Shown here piece by piece: positions 1 to 10,249 of a DNA stretch of 64,000 nucleotides (position 1 is its first letter; each line of letters opens with the position of its first letter). This stretch comes from Panacagrimonas sp052386745. GTDB lineage: Bacteria > Pseudomonadota > Gammaproteobacteria > Nevskiales > Nevskiaceae. The position numbers and the translations under genes are program-made. The notes beneath the pieces were generated by a model. It worked only from the letters and a program-made list of their open reading frames with translations, was not told where the DNA came from and made no database searches. The DNA lies in the NCBI GenBank assembly GCA_052386745.1, contig JBQTJW010000014.1:1-64000 (forward strand), in the 5' to 3' direction.

Positions 1-2
1 AA

Positions 3-188
3 GTGGGCGACCTGCCGCCGCAGGATGTGGCGCCCGGCGACGTGGTGCGCATCCCGCCCCTGTGCCGCCAGCGCATCACCAACACCGGCGCCTCCGACCT
101 GGTCTTCCTGCTGGTCTGCACGCCGCGTTTTCTGCCGGAGGCGTACGAGGACATCGATCCCGCCCCGCGCGAAGCCGCGCCTGGATGA
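3..188 (+). CDS. Cupin-domain protein, C-terminal fragment
   Basis: The reading frame is open from the left edge and ends at a TGA, so only the last ~61 codons are present. The residues read as the second half of a small cupin barrel: a PGD turn (VAPGDVVRIPPL), an RITN strand and a hydrophobic LVFLLVCTPRF strand, then a short acidic tail. In single-domain cupins this part follows the first metal-binding histidine motif, which would lie outside the window. Substrate and metal cannot be inferred. The family call rests on the strand pattern alone. Confidence 0.55.
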   Translation: MGDLPPQDVAPGDVVRIPPLCRQRITNTGASDLVFLLVCTPRFLPEAYEDIDPAPREAAPG

Positions 189-201
189 GTCGGGCAGCGG
201 T

Positions 202-1041
202 TCACCTTGGCCAGAAACGGTAGGTCAGGAACAGCACGGCGACGGTCGTGTCGATGGTCACGCGCGTGCGGGTTTCCGACAGCTTGTCGCCGCCGTCGCT
301 GCGGATGACGATGCGTGAATCCACCGTGGTGCGGTTGTAGGTCAGCGACCCGGACACGCCCCAGCGATCGCCCAGCCTGTAGGTGAGGCCTGCGTTGACC
401 ACCGGGAACAGGCCGGCCTCGGCGCTGGCGCTGGCGTGCGTCGGGCCCGGTTCCAGGTGGGCCAGCGCCAGGAGCCGGCCGAAATCGTTTTCGAGCGAAG
501 CCTTCAGGTTGCGGTTGAGCTTTTCGTCCGTGAAGAACACGTAGGTCACGCCCAGGCTCACGAACGGCCGCAGGCGGTCGCCCGGTTCGCGGAAGCACAT
601 GGTGAACAGGACCGCGGGATTCCACTCCGTGGCGGTGGCGGCGGGCTGGTTGGCGTGATCGTCCAGGTTGATGGATGAGATCGTCCCCGCCACGCCGGGC
701 GGCCGCACCGTGCCGCTGCCGGTGAGCGTGAACGTTGGCGGAATGCCGCCGACGAACGACAGGCTGAAGTGATCGCCCGCGAAATAGCTGATGGCCGCCG
801 CCGCCGTCTGCACGTCCTCCACCGTGGCGGAGGTCCCTTCCGCCACGAACGGGCTGCGCAGCCCGGCGAGGCGCGTCAGCAGCGTCTGCGAGACCGTGGT
901 GGAAAACGGGCGCGCCGAAGACGAGGTGAAGAAGGCGGCGCCGCCCATCTGCACCGTCCAGTCGCCGGCCTTCTCGGCCATGGCGGTCAAGGGAAACAGC
1001 GCCACGCTACAGGCCAGCGTCCAGCGGTGGATCATCCTCAT
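202..1041 (-). CDS. OmpW-family outer-membrane beta-barrel protein
   Basis: Encodes 279 residues. The ATG at 1041 was chosen because an AAGGG lies just upstream and a normal signal peptide follows (MRMIHRWTLACSVALFPLTAMA, cleavage expected after AMA). The open frame continues upstream to 1254 but would overlap thiC and lacks any signal sequence. The mature part has alternating hydrophobic strands, a FVSLGVTYVFF strand and the terminal LTYRFWPR with an aromatic close to the end, as expected for an eight-stranded barrel of the OmpW/AlkL type that passes small hydrophobic molecules. It is longer than typical OmpW (about 210 residues), mostly through loops. It lies downstream of thiC on the same strand, 106 bp away, probably as a separate unit. 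Specific substrate unknown. Confidence 0.7.
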   Translation of the reverse strand: MRMIHRWTLACSVALFPLTAMAEKAGDWTVQMGGAAFFTSSSARPFSTTVSQTLLTRLAGLRSPFVAEGTSATVEDVQTAAAAISYFAGDHFSLSFVGGIPPTFTLTGSGTVRPPGVAGTISSINLDDHANQPAATATEWNPAVLFTMCFREPGDRLRPFVSLGVTYVFFTDEKLNRNLKASLENDFGRLLALAHLEPGPTHASASAEAGLFPVVNAGLTYRLGDRWGVSGSLTYNRTTVDSRIVIRSDGGDKLSETRTRVTIDTTVAVLFLTYRFWPR

Positions 1042-1147
1042 CGTGCCCTTGTTCTTTTGGTTGGCGTGAGCATCAGCGCTGCAAGGCGTCGCGCGCCTGG
1101 AAGGCATGCCCGCACGCATCTGTCCGCGCGGATTGCAGGCTGCGTGC

Positions 1148-3040
<1,893 letters not shown>

Positions 3041-3117
3041 CGTGGACTCCTGAAAGCCGCGCGGACGCCGTGCCGTTGTCCATCCCGCCCTGGCTCGCGG
3101 GGAGGAAGGCAGCGGAG

Positions 3118-3222
3118 CCATCCGTCGCCGGCTGCATGCGGTCGGCTACGTTCCAAGGGTCTGATCTCAGCCTTCGCATTCCGATTGGAATCGTGCGACG
3201 GCACCCCCGGCTCGACGCCAGG
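3118..3222 (-). ncRNA. TPP riboswitch (THI element) upstream of thiC
   Basis: On the minus strand the leader holds the conserved THI-box signature in order: GGGGGTGCC (near 3200-3208), GGCTGAGATC, then AGACCCTTGGAAC and a closing helix. The outer stem can pair cgtcg at 3123-3127 with cgacg at 3213-3217. Located 78 bp upstream of the thiC start, it is expected to shut thiC expression when thiamine pyrophosphate binds, most likely by hiding the ribosome-binding site, since no clear terminator with a T-run follows. Boundaries are approximate. Confidence 0.88.
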
Positions 3223-3326
3223 GTACGCGGATTTGCCCGGAGGCCCAATCCGGGGTGCAGGCCGGGGCCGTCGAATGCGCCCTGCGCGTGCGCGGGCGGC
3301 CTTCACGCCCCGGCTAGAATGGGCGG

Positions 3327-4574
3327 ATGCGGAATCCATACGAGCTGTTCGCGGGCCTGCGCTACACGCGCGCCAAGCGACGCAACCACTTCATCTCCTT
3401 CATTTCCGGCGCCTCGATGTTCGGCATCGCCATTGGCGTGACGGCCCTGATCACGGTGCTCTCGGTCATGAACGGTTTCGAGCGCGAACTGCGCACGCGC
3501 ATCCTGGGCATGGCGAGCCACGCCACCATATCGGCCTACCAACGCGAACTCGTCGGCTGGCAGGACGTGGCGAAGAAGGCGCGCGCCGATAAGGAGATCG
3601 AGGCCGTCGCCCCATACATCGAGGGCGAGGCGATGCTGCGCATGGGCCAGCAGCTCTCCGGAACCCTGCTGCGCGGCATCCTGCCGGAGGATGAGAAGGG
3701 CGTGTCCGACATCGGCAAGAACATCAAGGCGGGCTCGCTGGAATCGCTGCAGCCGGGCGCCTACAACATCGTCCTGGGCTGGGAACTGGCGCAGACGCTG
3801 GGCGTGGCGCCGGGCGACAAGATCGACCTGATGATCCCCGTGGCCAGCATCACCCCGGCCGGCGTGCTGCCGCGCTTCCGCCGCTTCACCGTGTCGGGCG
3901 TGTTCCGCGTGGGCATGTACGAGTTCGACCGCGGCATGGTGCTGATCCACCTCGCCGACGCGCAGGCGCTGTACCGCATGGGCGAGGGCGTGACCGGCGT
4001 GCGCCTGAAGCTGTTCGACCTGTTTCGCGCGCCGGCCGTGTCGCGCGACCTGGCCGAAACGCTCAAGGGCATCTATTTCGTGAACGACTGGACGCGCAGC
4101 CACGCCAACTTCTTCAAGGCGGTGGCCACCGAGAAGATCGTGATGTTCATCATCCTCTCGCTGATCGTGGCGGTGGCCGCGTTCAACATCGTCTCCACGC
4201 TGGTGATGGTGGTGCAGGACAAGCAGGCGGACATCGCGATCCTGCGCACGCTCGGCGCGCGGCCGCATTCGATCATGGCGATCTTCATGGTGCAGGGCTC
4301 GATCATCGGCGTCATCGGCACCGCGCTGGGCGTGATCGGCGGCGTGACCCTGGCGCTGAACGTGGAGGCACTGGTGCCGCTGATCGAGGCCGCCACCGGG
4401 CACCAGTTCCTGTCGCCGGACGTGTACTACATCAGCGATCTGCCCTCGCAGCTCGAAGCCTCAGACGTGATCCGCATCAGCGTGCTGTCGCTGGCCCTGG
4501 GCCTGCTGTCCACGCTGTACCCGGCGTGGCGCGCCTCGCGCGTGCAGCCGGCGGAGGCGCTGCGCTATGAATGA
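3327..4574 (+). CDS. lolC: Lipoprotein-releasing ABC transporter permease LolC/LolE
   Basis: Encodes 415 residues of the LolC/LolE/LolF permease family. In the Lol pathway this inner-membrane protein, with the LolD ATPase, lifts mature lipoproteins out of the inner membrane and hands them to LolA. The FtsX-type layout is visible: one membrane segment near residues 25-48 (ASMFGIAIGVTALITVLSVM), a large periplasmic domain to about residue 265, then three membrane segments, ending PAWRASRVQPAEALRYE, the usual MacB/Lol C-terminus. The start gives the typical cytoplasmic MRNPYELFAGLRYTRAKRRN. It overlaps lolD by 8 bp, implying translational coupling. Only one permease gene is present here, so it may act as a homodimer or pair with one encoded elsewhere. 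Confidence 0.93.
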   Translation: MRNPYELFAGLRYTRAKRRNHFISFISGASMFGIAIGVTALITVLSVMNGFERELRTRILGMASHATISAYQRELVGWQDVAKKARADKEIEAVAPYIEGEAMLRMGQQLSGTLLRGILPEDEKGVSDIGKNIKAGSLESLQPGAYNIVLGWELAQTLGVAPGDKIDLMIPVASITPAGVLPRFRRFTVSGVFRVGMYEFDRGMVLIHLADAQALYRMGEGVTGVRLKLFDLFRAPAVSRDLAETLKGIYFVNDWTRSHANFFKAVATEKIVMFIILSLIVAVAAFNIVSTLVMVVQDKQADIAILRTLGARPHSIMAIFMVQGSIIGVIGTALGVIGGVTLALNVEALVPLIEAATGHQFLSPDVYYISDLPSQLEASDVIRISVLSLALGLLSTLYPAWRASRVQPAEALRYE

Positions 4575-5286
4575 CGCGGCGGCGTCACCGGCCGGCGATC
4601 CCGCGGTGCTGCGCGCCAGCGGTCTGTCCAAGACCTTCGACGACGGCCGCCTCAACCTGACCGTGTTCGAGAATATCGGTCTTGAGATCCGCCGCGGCGA
4701 GCGCGTGGCCATCGTCGGCGCCAGCGGCAGCGGCAAGTCCACGCTGCTGCACCTGCTGGGCGGGCTGGATTCGCCCACCGCGGGCGAGGTCTGGGTGCAG
4801 GGCGCGCGCATGTCGGCGCTGTCGGACGCGGAGCGCGGCGACCTGCGCAACCGCGCGCTCGGATTCATCTACCAGTTCCACCACCTGCTGCCCGAGTTCA
4901 GCGCACTGGAGAACGTGGCCATGCCGCTGCTGATCCGCCGCGAGAAGGACGCCGTGGCCTTCGCCCGTGCGCGCGAACTGCTGGAGCGCGTGGGGCTGGG
5001 CGAGCGCCTGCGGCACAAGCCGGGCGAGCTCTCCGGCGGCGAACGCCAGCGCGCCGCCGTCGCCCGTGCGCTGGTGACGCGCCCGGCCTGCGTGCTGGCC
5101 GACGAACCCACCGGGAATCTCGACACGCACACCGCGGCGCGCGTGTTCGAGCAGATGCTGGAACTCAACCGCGAACTCGGCACCAGCCTGGTGGTCGTCA
5201 CCCACGACCTGGGCCTTGCCTCGCGCATGGAACGCGTGCTCACGCTGCGCGGCGGCAAGCTGGTGGAGGCGTCGGAGGCAGGCTGA
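4567..5286 (+). CDS. lolD: Lipoprotein-releasing ABC transporter ATPase LolD
   Basis: Encodes 239 residues, the ATPase partner of the preceding permease. Walker A (GASGSGKST, about residues 50-58), the signature LSGGERQR, Walker B with VLADEPTGNLD and the switch histidine in VVTHD are all intact. The FHHLLPEFSALENVAMPLL stretch between Walker A and the signature is typical of LolD. The start codon lies inside the last codons of lolC, so both subunits should be made in step. Confidence 0.95.
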   Translation: MNDAAASPAGDPAVLRASGLSKTFDDGRLNLTVFENIGLEIRRGERVAIVGASGSGKSTLLHLLGGLDSPTAGEVWVQGARMSALSDAERGDLRNRALGFIYQFHHLLPEFSALENVAMPLLIRREKDAVAFARARELLERVGLGERLRHKPGELSGGERQRAAVARALVTRPACVLADEPTGNLDTHTAARVFEQMLELNRELGTSLVVVTHDLGLASRMERVLTLRGGKLVEASEAG

Positions 5287-5355
5287 GCGGCATCCGGAAT
5301 CACCTTCCTTCCGTTTGGAGCTAGGCTGGACCCCATTCACTCGCGAGGCCATCAC

Positions 5356-6396
5356 ATGGACGGTGACCGGATGCAAGCCGCAGCCATTCCCTTGCAGAGC
5401 CTGGACGACGACCGGCACTACGATTTCCAGGCGCTGCTCGACCGGCACGCGCTGGACCTGCCACCGCTGGGCGTGCAGACGCTGCAGGTCAACCTAACCA
5501 AGCTGTGCAACCAGGCCTGCCGCCACTGCCATGTCGACGCCTCGCCGGCGCGCACCGAGCAGCTTTCCGCCGAGAACGTGGAGCGCGTGATCGCGCTGCT
5601 CGCGGCGCATCCGCAGATCACCCAGCTAGATCTCACCGGCGGCGCGCCGGAGTTGCACCCGCAGTTCGAGCACCTGGTGATCCAGGCCCGGGCGCTGGGC
5701 AAGCAGGTGATGGTGCGGCACAACCTGACGGTGCAGAACGACGGCCATCCCGTGACGGGAGAGTCGAAGGCGCATCTGCCGGCGTTCTTTGCCAGGCAGG
5801 GCGTGGAGGTGATCTCCTCGCTGCCCTGCTACCAGCAGAAGAACACCGACACGCAGCGCGGCAAGGGGGTGTTCGAAAAATCCATCGAGGCGCTGAAGCG
5901 GCTCAACGCCGCGGGTTTCGGGGTGGACGGCAGCGGCCTGGTCCTGACCCTGGTCTACAACCCGGTCGGGCCCTCGCTGCCGCCGCCGCAGGCCAGGCTG
6001 GAAGCGGACTACCGGCGCGAGCTGCTGAACGTGCACGGCATCGTCTTCACCCGGCTGTTCACCATCACCAACATGCCGATCCACCGCTTCGCGCTGCACC
6101 TGCGCAAGGATGGCGACTACCAGCGCTACATGGACACCCTGCTGTCGGCCTTCAACCCGGCCGCCGCGCAGGGCGTGATGTGCCGCAACCTGATCAGCGT
6201 CGACCACCAGGGGCGCCTGTTCGACTGCGACTTCAACCAGCAGCTGAAACTGGCCGCCACCGACGCCCGCCAGCTGCCGATGACGCTGGCCGATTTCGAT
6301 GTCGAGCGGCTGCTGGCGCGGCGCATCCGCTTCGGCAGCCATTGCCTGGGCTGCACCGCCGGCGCCGGCTCGTCCTGCGGCGGCGCGCTGTCGTGA
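5356..6396 (+). CDS. arsS: Arsenosugar biosynthesis radical SAM protein ArsS
   Basis: Encodes 346 residues. The radical-SAM cysteine motif is at residues 51-58 (CNQACRHC: C51, C55, C58), after VNLTKL, and the C-terminus carries the second cysteine-rich module (CLGCTAGAGSSCGG) that marks the ArsS family. ArsS acts on dimethylarsenite to attach the 5-deoxyadenosyl group during arsenosugar synthesis. GAGG lies about 10 bp before the ATG. The gene heads a run of same-strand genes ending with two glycosyltransferases of families known from arsenosugar loci. No arsM methyltransferase, the usual partner, is seen in the window. The family assignment is firm; activity in this organism is inferred. Confidence 0.9.
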   Translation: MDGDRMQAAAIPLQSLDDDRHYDFQALLDRHALDLPPLGVQTLQVNLTKLCNQACRHCHVDASPARTEQLSAENVERVIALLAAHPQITQLDLTGGAPELHPQFEHLVIQARALGKQVMVRHNLTVQNDGHPVTGESKAHLPAFFARQGVEVISSLPCYQQKNTDTQRGKGVFEKSIEALKRLNAAGFGVDGSGLVLTLVYNPVGPSLPPPQARLEADYRRELLNVHGIVFTRLFTITNMPIHRFALHLRKDGDYQRYMDTLLSAFNPAAAQGVMCRNLISVDHQGRLFDCDFNQQLKLAATDARQLPMTLADFDVERLLARRIRFGSHCLGCTAGAGSSCGGALS

Positions 6397-6432
6397 GCGC
6401 TTCGCCACCGCTTCGCAGCCGCTGACCGGGCC

Positions 6433-8574
6433 ATGCTCCAGCGGCTGATCCTGGGGCTGGTGCTGGCCGCGGCGGTCGCCGCCTACTTCGCCTTCGACCT
6501 CGGCCGCTACCTGTCGCTCGACAGCCTCCAGGCCCAGCGCCAGACCCTCGTCGCCTGGTACCAGGCGCAACCGCTGCACGCCACGGCCGCGTACTTCGGT
6601 ATCTACGTGCTGGCCACGGCGCTGTCGGTGCCGGGCGCAGTGGTGCTGACCCTGGCGGGCGGCGCGATTTTCGGGCTTGCCTGGGGCGTGCTGATCGTGT
6701 CCTTCGCCTCCACCGTGGGCGCCACCGGCGCCTTTCTCACCGCCCGCTACCTGCTGCGCGACGCCATCCAGAAGCGCTACGGCGATCGGCTGAAGACGAT
6801 CAACGCCGGCATCGAAAAGGACGGCGCGTTCTACCTGTTCACGCTGCGGCTGGTGCCGCTGTTCCCGTTCTTCCTCATCAACCTGCTGCTGGGCCTGACG
6901 ACCATGCCGGCGTGGCGCTTCTTCTGGGTCAGCCAGGTCGGCATGCTGGCCGGAACGGTGGTGTACGTGAACGCCGGCACCCAGCTGGCGCAGCTCAGTT
7001 CCGCGCGTGGAATCCTGTCGCCAGGGCTGCTGGGCGCCTTTGCGCTGCTCGGGCTGTTTCCGTACCTCGCGCGGGCGGCACTCAATGCCGTGCGCGGACG
7101 CAAGGCCGACCGCGGTCATCGCCGCCCGAAGCGGTTCGATCGCAACCTGATCGTCATCGGCGCGGGCAGCGGCGGGCTGGTCAGCGCTTACATCGCGGCG
7201 GCGGTGAAAGCCAGGGTGACGCTGATCGAGCAGCGGCAGATGGGCGGCGACTGCCTGAACACCGGCTGCGTGCCGTCCAAGGCGCTGATCCGTTCGGCGA
7301 AGTTTGCGCGCCAACTGCAGCGCGCCGGCGAATTCGGATTCGAGGCCGCCACCGGCACGCCGCACTTCGGCCGGATCATGGAGCGCGTCGCCGGCGTGGT
7401 GAAGGCGATCGCGCCGCACGATTCGGTGGAGCGCTACAGCGGTCTGGGCGTCGAGTGCATTGCCGGCACGGCGCGGCTGCTGGACCCGTGGACGGTGGAG
7501 GTGAACGGCCGCAGGCTGAGCGCGCGCAACCTGATCATCGCCACCGGCGCGCAGCCGTTCATTCCGCCGATTCCGGGCCTGGCGGAGGCCGGTTACCTGA
7601 GCTCCGAGAACCTCTGGGAACTGCGCGAACTGCCGCGGCGGCTGGTGGTGCTGGGCGGTGGGCCGATCGGCTCCGAGCTGAGCCAGGCGTTCGCGCGGCT
7701 CGGCTCCAAAGTGACGCAGGTGGAGACCCTGCCGCGCCTGCTGATCCGCGAGGACCCGGATGTCTCCGAGCAGGTCATGGCGCGCTTTCGCGCCGAGGGG
7801 TTGGACCTGCGCGTCAACACCCGGGCCACCGCGGTGCGGGTGGAGAACGGCGAGAAGGTGCTGGTCTGCGAATGCGAGGGCCGCGAGGAGCGGGTCGCAT
7901 TCGACGCCATCCTGGTCGCGGTCGGGCGCGTCGCGCGGCTGCAGGGCTATGGGCTGGAAGAACTCGGTGTGAAAACCGGCAAGACGCTGGAGGTCAACGA
8001 ATTCCTCCAGACCAGCATCCCCAGCATCTACGCGGTGGGCGATGTCGCCGGGCCGTTCCAGTTCACCCACACCGCGTCGCACATGGCCTGGTATGCGGCG
8101 GTCAACAGCCTGTTCTCGCCGCTGCTGGCGCTGCGCGGCGGGCCCTTCAAGGTGGATTACTCGGTGATTCCCTGGGCGACGTTCACCGAGCCGGAGGTGG
8201 CGCGCGTCGGTCTCAATGAAACCGAGGCCAGGGAGAAAAACATCGCCTACGAGGTGGTGAAGTACGGCATCGACGATCTGGACCGCGCCATCGCCGACGG
8301 CGAGGCACACGGCTTCGTCAAGGTGCTCACGGTGCCGGGCAAGGACCGCATTCTTGGCGTCAGCATCGTCGGCGAGCACGCCGGCGACCTGCTCGCCGAA
8401 TACGTGCTGGCGATGAAGCACGGCATCGGACTCAACAAGATCCTCGGCACCATCCATATCTACCCGACGCTGGCCGAGGCCAACAAGTACGCCGCCGGGC
8501 TGTGGAAACAGGCGCACAAGCCGGAAAAATTGCTGCGTTACGTGGAGCGTTTCCACGCCTGGCGGCGGGGCTGA
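6433..8574 (+). CDS. TVP38/TMEM64 membrane domain fused to flavin disulfide reductase (MerA-like)
   Basis: Encodes 713 residues in two parts. Residues 1 to about 230 form a TVP38/TMEM64 (DedA-like) membrane domain with several hydrophobic segments and the glycine-rich GATGAFLTARYLLRD stretch. From about residue 238 a complete class-I pyridine nucleotide-disulfide oxidoreductase follows: FAD fold (LIVIGAGSGGLVSAYIAA), redox-active CxxxxC in GDCLNTGCVPSKAL (about 272-283), NAD(P)H fold (VVLGGGPIGSELSQAF), the second FAD motif YAVGDVAG and a dimerisation domain. It lacks the paired C-terminal cysteines of true mercuric reductase, so Hg(II) reduction is unlikely. It lies 36 bp after arsS, suggesting a role in the arsenosugar cluster, for example thiol or quinone redox at the membrane. 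The electron acceptor is unknown. Confidence 0.85.
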   Translation: MLQRLILGLVLAAAVAAYFAFDLGRYLSLDSLQAQRQTLVAWYQAQPLHATAAYFGIYVLATALSVPGAVVLTLAGGAIFGLAWGVLIVSFASTVGATGAFLTARYLLRDAIQKRYGDRLKTINAGIEKDGAFYLFTLRLVPLFPFFLINLLLGLTTMPAWRFFWVSQVGMLAGTVVYVNAGTQLAQLSSARGILSPGLLGAFALLGLFPYLARAALNAVRGRKADRGHRRPKRFDRNLIVIGAGSGGLVSAYIAAAVKARVTLIEQRQMGGDCLNTGCVPSKALIRSAKFARQLQRAGEFGFEAATGTPHFGRIMERVAGVVKAIAPHDSVERYSGLGVECIAGTARLLDPWTVEVNGRRLSARNLIIATGAQPFIPPIPGLAEAGYLSSENLWELRELPRRLVVLGGGPIGSELSQAFARLGSKVTQVETLPRLLIREDPDVSEQVMARFRAEGLDLRVNTRATAVRVENGEKVLVCECEGREERVAFDAILVAVGRVARLQGYGLEELGVKTGKTLEVNEFLQTSIPSIYAVGDVAGPFQFTHTASHMAWYAAVNSLFSPLLALRGGPFKVDYSVIPWATFTEPEVARVGLNETEAREKNIAYEVVKYGIDDLDRAIADGEAHGFVKVLTVPGKDRILGVSIVGEHAGDLLAEYVLAMKHGIGLNKILGTIHIYPTLAEANKYAAGLWKQAHKPEKLLRYVERFHAWRRG

Positions 8575-8576
8575 AC

Positions 8577-9377
8577 ATGCGCAAGGCGCTGTGCCGCGTG
8601 AGCTTCTGGGTGGCCGCTTTGCTTGCGACCCAGGCCGTGGCCTTCGACCAGGCCTACACCGGCTACGCAAACCTGCTGCAACGATACGTGCACTGGACGG
8701 ATGCGGGTCACGCCAGCGCCGTCGACTACGCCGGGTTGAGCCGGGAGCACGCCCGCCTCCGGCACGAGCTGGACGGTTTCTCTGCCGTCGGAAAAGACGA
8801 ATTCGACCACTGGGATCGCACCCAGCAGATGGCCTTTCTCATCAACGCCTACAACGCCTGGACCTTGGAGCTGATCCTGGGCGAATACCCCGACCTGGAG
8901 TCGATTCGCGATCTCGGCGGACTGTTCAGTTCGCCCTGGAAAAAGACCTTCGTCCGGCTCTTCGGCGCGGAGCGTTCGCTGGACTGGATCGAGCACGAGC
9001 AGTTGCGGCCGCGCTACGCGGACCCGCGCGTCCACTTCGCGCTCAACTGCGCCTCGGTCGGTTGTCCGGCACTGCGGCCCGAACCGTACGTCGCCGCCAG
9101 CCTGGAGACTCAGCTCGAAGACCAGCAGCGGCGCTTTCTCGAAGACCGTTCGCGCAACCGCTTCGATGCCGCCAGCGGGACCTTGCAGGTCTCGTCCATC
9201 TTCAAGTGGTACGGCGAGGATTTTTCCGTGCAGGGCAAGGGGCTGGACGCTTGGCTGGCGACCCGCGCGCCGCTGCTGGCGGACGATCTGCGCGACCGCG
9301 ACGTGATTGCGGCCGGCAGGTTCGAGGTGCAGTTCCTGCCGTACAACTGGTCGCTCAACGACGCCAAGCCGCGCTGA
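8577..9377 (+). CDS. DUF547 periplasmic protein
   Basis: Encodes 266 residues. The ATG at 8577, two bases after the previous stop, starts a signal peptide (MRKALCRVSFWVAALLATQAVA). The body is a DUF547 domain: FLINAYNAWTLELIL, a histidine/cysteine-bearing VHFALNCASVGCPALR and a terminal VQFLPYNWSLND. DUF547 is structurally related to papain-like/transglutaminase folds but has no assigned activity. Its tight spacing between the flavin reductase and the sterol-desaturase-like gene says it is co-expressed with the arsenosugar-type genes. Function not known. Confidence 0.8.
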   Translation: MRKALCRVSFWVAALLATQAVAFDQAYTGYANLLQRYVHWTDAGHASAVDYAGLSREHARLRHELDGFSAVGKDEFDHWDRTQQMAFLINAYNAWTLELILGEYPDLESIRDLGGLFSSPWKKTFVRLFGAERSLDWIEHEQLRPRYADPRVHFALNCASVGCPALRPEPYVAASLETQLEDQQRRFLEDRSRNRFDAASGTLQVSSIFKWYGEDFSVQGKGLDAWLATRAPLLADDLRDRDVIAAGRFEVQFLPYNWSLNDAKPR

Positions 9378-9382
9378 GGTCC

Positions 9383-10249
9383 ATGGAACTGCCGAACCTG
9401 TCCGAGCCAGCGCTGCGACTTGGCGCCTTCCTCGGTGTCCTGGCGGTGATGACGGTGGCCGAAACGGTGTGGCCGCGCCGCGCAAGAAGCTTCACGCGCC
9501 GGCGGCGCTGGCCTGCCAACCTGTTCATGGTGGTGCTGGGCGCGGCAATCGTCCGCGCGATGGCGATCTTCAGCCTGCCGCTGGTCGCGGTCGCCATGGC
9601 GCTGTGGGCGGCTCGTCACGGTGTGGGCCTGTTCAACGTGCTGGACTGGCCGGCGGTGCTGGAGGTGGCGCTGAGCCTGCTGCTGCTCGACCTCGTGATC
9701 TGGGGCCAGCACGCGGCCTTCCATCGCGTGCCCCTGTTCTGGCGGATGCATCGCATGCATCACGCGGACCGCGACATCGACGCCTCCACGGCGCTGCGTT
9801 TCCATCCGCTGGAGATCGCCGCGTCGATGCTCCTCAAGGCGCTGGCGGTGCTCGTTCTCGGCGCGCCGCTGGCGGCGGTGATTGCATTCGAGATCGTCCT
9901 CAACGCCATGGCCATGTTCAACCACGCCAACCTGCGCCTGCCGCCGCGCCTGGACCATGTGCTGCGCCAGATCGTCGTCACCCCGGACATGCACCGCGTG
10001 CACCACTCGGTTCACCCCGGCGAGCACAACCGTAATTTCGGCTTCAACCTGTCGATCTGGGACCGGCTGTTCCGCACCTACGCGGCCGCACCACGCGACG
10101 GCCATCGCGACATGCGGATCGGCCTGTTGCCGTACCAGACCGATGCCCCGACGGGGCTTTGGTGGAATCTGCTGCTGCCGCTGGCCCCGATCGACGGCGT
10201 GAGCCGCGGGCCCGACCTTCGCGGGTCACGCGACGGTGAAGCGCCGTGA
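9383..10249 (+). CDS. Sterol desaturase / fatty acid hydroxylase family protein
   Basis: Encodes 288 residues. The ATG at 9383 is preceded by GAGG, which overlaps the stop of the DUF547 gene; the frame is open much further upstream but there it is only a shadow of that gene. Several membrane segments precede the histidine clusters that bind the di-iron centre: HAAFHRVPLFWRMHRMHH, NHANLRLP and MHRVHHSVH. Members oxidise lipid-like substrates at the membrane with O2. The stop TGA overlaps the GTG start of the next gene (GTGA), so expression is coupled to the glycosyltransferases. The substrate is unknown; the context suggests lipid or arsenolipid modification, which is inference. Confidence 0.85.
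   Translation: MELPNLSEPALRLGAFLGVLAVMTVAETVWPRRARSFTRRRRWPANLFMVVLGAAIVRAMAIFSLPLVAVAMALWAARHGVGLFNVLDWPAVLEVALSLLLLDLVIWGQHAAFHRVPLFWRMHRMHHADRDIDASTALRFHPLEIAASMLLKALAVLVLGAPLAAVIAFEIVLNAMAMFNHANLRLPPRLDHVLRQIVVTPDMHRVHHSVHPGEHNRNFGFNLSIWDRLFRTYAAAPRDGHRDMRIGLLPYQTDAPTGLWWNLLLPLAPIDGVSRGPDLRGSRDGEAP

Noticed and set aside
6433..8574. Annotation of this gene as mercuric reductase (merA)
   Set aside because: The redox CxxxxC is shared by the whole disulfide reductase family; the terminal paired cysteines and the HMA domain of MerA are absent, and no mer genes are nearby.
5626..8670. A 1014-codon minus-strand open frame antisense to arsS and the flavin reductase
   Set aside because: Long antisense frames are expected in GC-rich DNA; its translation is low-complexity (R/H/Q/A-rich) while the plus strand encodes clear families over the same bases.
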